A stretch of DNA of 6,063 bases from an uncultured Paracoccaceae bacterium (GTDB lineage: Bacteria; Pseudomonadota; Alphaproteobacteria; Rhodobacterales; Rhodobacteraceae): the NCBI GenBank assembly GCA_938038825.1, contig CALHST010000234.1:1-6063 (forward strand), in the 5' to 3' direction. Below, one piece after another: positions 5,600 through 6,063 of the stretch (its first letter is position 1; each line of letters starts with the position of its first letter). The notes beneath the pieces were generated by a model. It made no database searches. It had not been told where the DNA came from and worked only from the letters and a program-made list of their open reading frames with translations. Made by a program: the position numbers and the translations under genes.

Positions 5600-6063
5600 A
5601 TGTGGGGGAGATGCGGCCAAAGCTGCTGCCGGGGCATAGGTGCCACCGTACTCTGCTTCGTGGCAGCAGGCGGTGTTACAGCCGAACCCACGTGGACGCG
5701 CCCAACCTTGAACTTATACGGCGTCCCCGGCATTTGGGACATGCCCACGGCCCATCCAATGTTGGACGCGGATGCCTCGTTCACGATTGGTGGTTTGGAT
5801 CAAACACAGCGCAACACGTTTCATTTTCAGATTACCCCGCGTTTATCCGGCACATTCCGATATGCGTTCATTGATAACTTCATCGGATCCGGCAATTTCT
5901 ACGACCGCAGCTTTGATCTGCGATACACCATACAAGAAGAAACCGCACGCGGGCCTGCAATCACCCTTGGCCTGCAGGACTTTGGTGGAACTGGTGTCTA
6001 TGCAGGGGAATACATCGTTGCAACCAAGACGTTTGGGCGTTTGCGCGCAACCGGTGGGATTGG
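5600..6063 (+). CDS. YjbH-domain exopolysaccharide/capsule outer-membrane protein (N-terminal part)
   Basis: The frame opens at ATG 5600, after an in-frame TAA at 5594-5596, and runs off the right edge with about 154 codons visible. Residues 1-28 (ending FVAAGGVTA) look like a signal peptide. The mature part starts EPTWTRPTLNLYGVPGIWDMPTA, the usual opening of YjbH (DUF940) proteins, followed by NTFHFQITPRLSGTFRYAF, FYDRSFDLRY, ITLGLQDFGGTGVYAGEY and IVATKTFGRL, which are characteristic blocks of the family. YjbH proteins are predicted outer-membrane or lipoprotein-like partners of exopolysaccharide export (YjbEFGH and GfcD-like systems). The N-terminus has several Cys but no clear lipobox. 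Family members are much longer, so most of the gene lies outside. A CtrA-type box lies about 60 bp upstream. The Shine-Dalgarno is weak (GGGA). Confidence 0.85.
   Translation, partial: MWGRCGQSCCRGIGATVLCFVAAGGVTAEPTWTRPTLNLYGVPGIWDMPTAHPMLDADASFTIGGLDQTQRNTFHFQITPRLSGTFRYAFIDNFIGSGNFYDRSFDLRYTIQEETARGPAITLGLQDFGGTGVYAGEYIVATKTFGRLRATGGI

Noticed and set aside
5602..5874. A rightward 90-residue frame overlapping the YjbH gene
   Set aside because: The frame starting at 5600 encodes clear YjbH blocks to the edge of the window, so the overlapping frame is spurious.
1..6063. CRISPR arrays, insertion sequences, tRNA or rRNA genes
   Set aside because: No regular repeat-spacer pattern, transposase frame, terminal inverted repeats or tRNA-like cloverleaf was seen.

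Overview
The window looks like chromosomal or large-plasmid DNA of a marine Rhodobacterales (Roseobacter-group) alphaproteobacterium. The evidence is a PpaA/AerR plus PpsR/CrtJ photosynthesis regulator pair, a purple-bacterial type isopentenyl-diphosphate isomerase, a cytochrome c2 of the Rhodobacter/Paracoccus type, a YjbH-family exopolysaccharide protein and a CtrA-type box. Base composition is moderate by eye, lower in the gene-poor stretches (about 1-290 and 1235-1783).

Layout. The left edge (1-290) has no recognised gene but holds three close-set TGT-N12-ACA sites, the PpsR operator pattern. Two of them sit on the -35 and -10 of a leftward promoter whose gene runs out of the window. Next come a leftward DUF4440/NTF2-like gene (291-656), a strong bidirectional terminator (747-776) and leftward cytochrome c2 (797-1234). 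A gene-poor stretch of about 550 bp holds one doubtful small ORF, a hairpin and two more TGT-N12-ACA operators. The rightward operon then runs ppaA (1784-2575), ppsR (2572-3987, 4-bp overlap) and idi (4191-4727). A convergent PPP-family metallophosphatase (4741-5469, minus) and the divergent start of a YjbH gene (5600 to the right edge) close the window. The last two genes share an intergenic region with a TTAA-N7-TTAA CtrA box.

Main observation. In Rhodobacter-type photosynthesis gene clusters ppaA-ppsR is followed by bchG, a pucC-like gene, bchP and then idi. Here the stretch between ppsR and idi is about 200 bp, and its last 110 bp read as a frameshifted relic of the bchP C-terminus, whose old stop codon still overlaps the idi start as ATGA. 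Upstream of ppaA, where a divergent bchF operon would be expected, there is only gene-poor DNA and then cytochrome c2, a gene reported at the far end of the bchF-to-puh-hemA-cycA block in some Roseobacter clusters. I infer that two deletions bracket ppaA-ppsR, so this may be a collapsed photosynthesis gene cluster. Both regulators and their operators look intact, which suggests PpsR still has work: autoregulation, and at least the promoter at the left edge. Whether the organism is an ex-phototroph, or carries bchG, bchP and bchF elsewhere, cannot be decided from this window.
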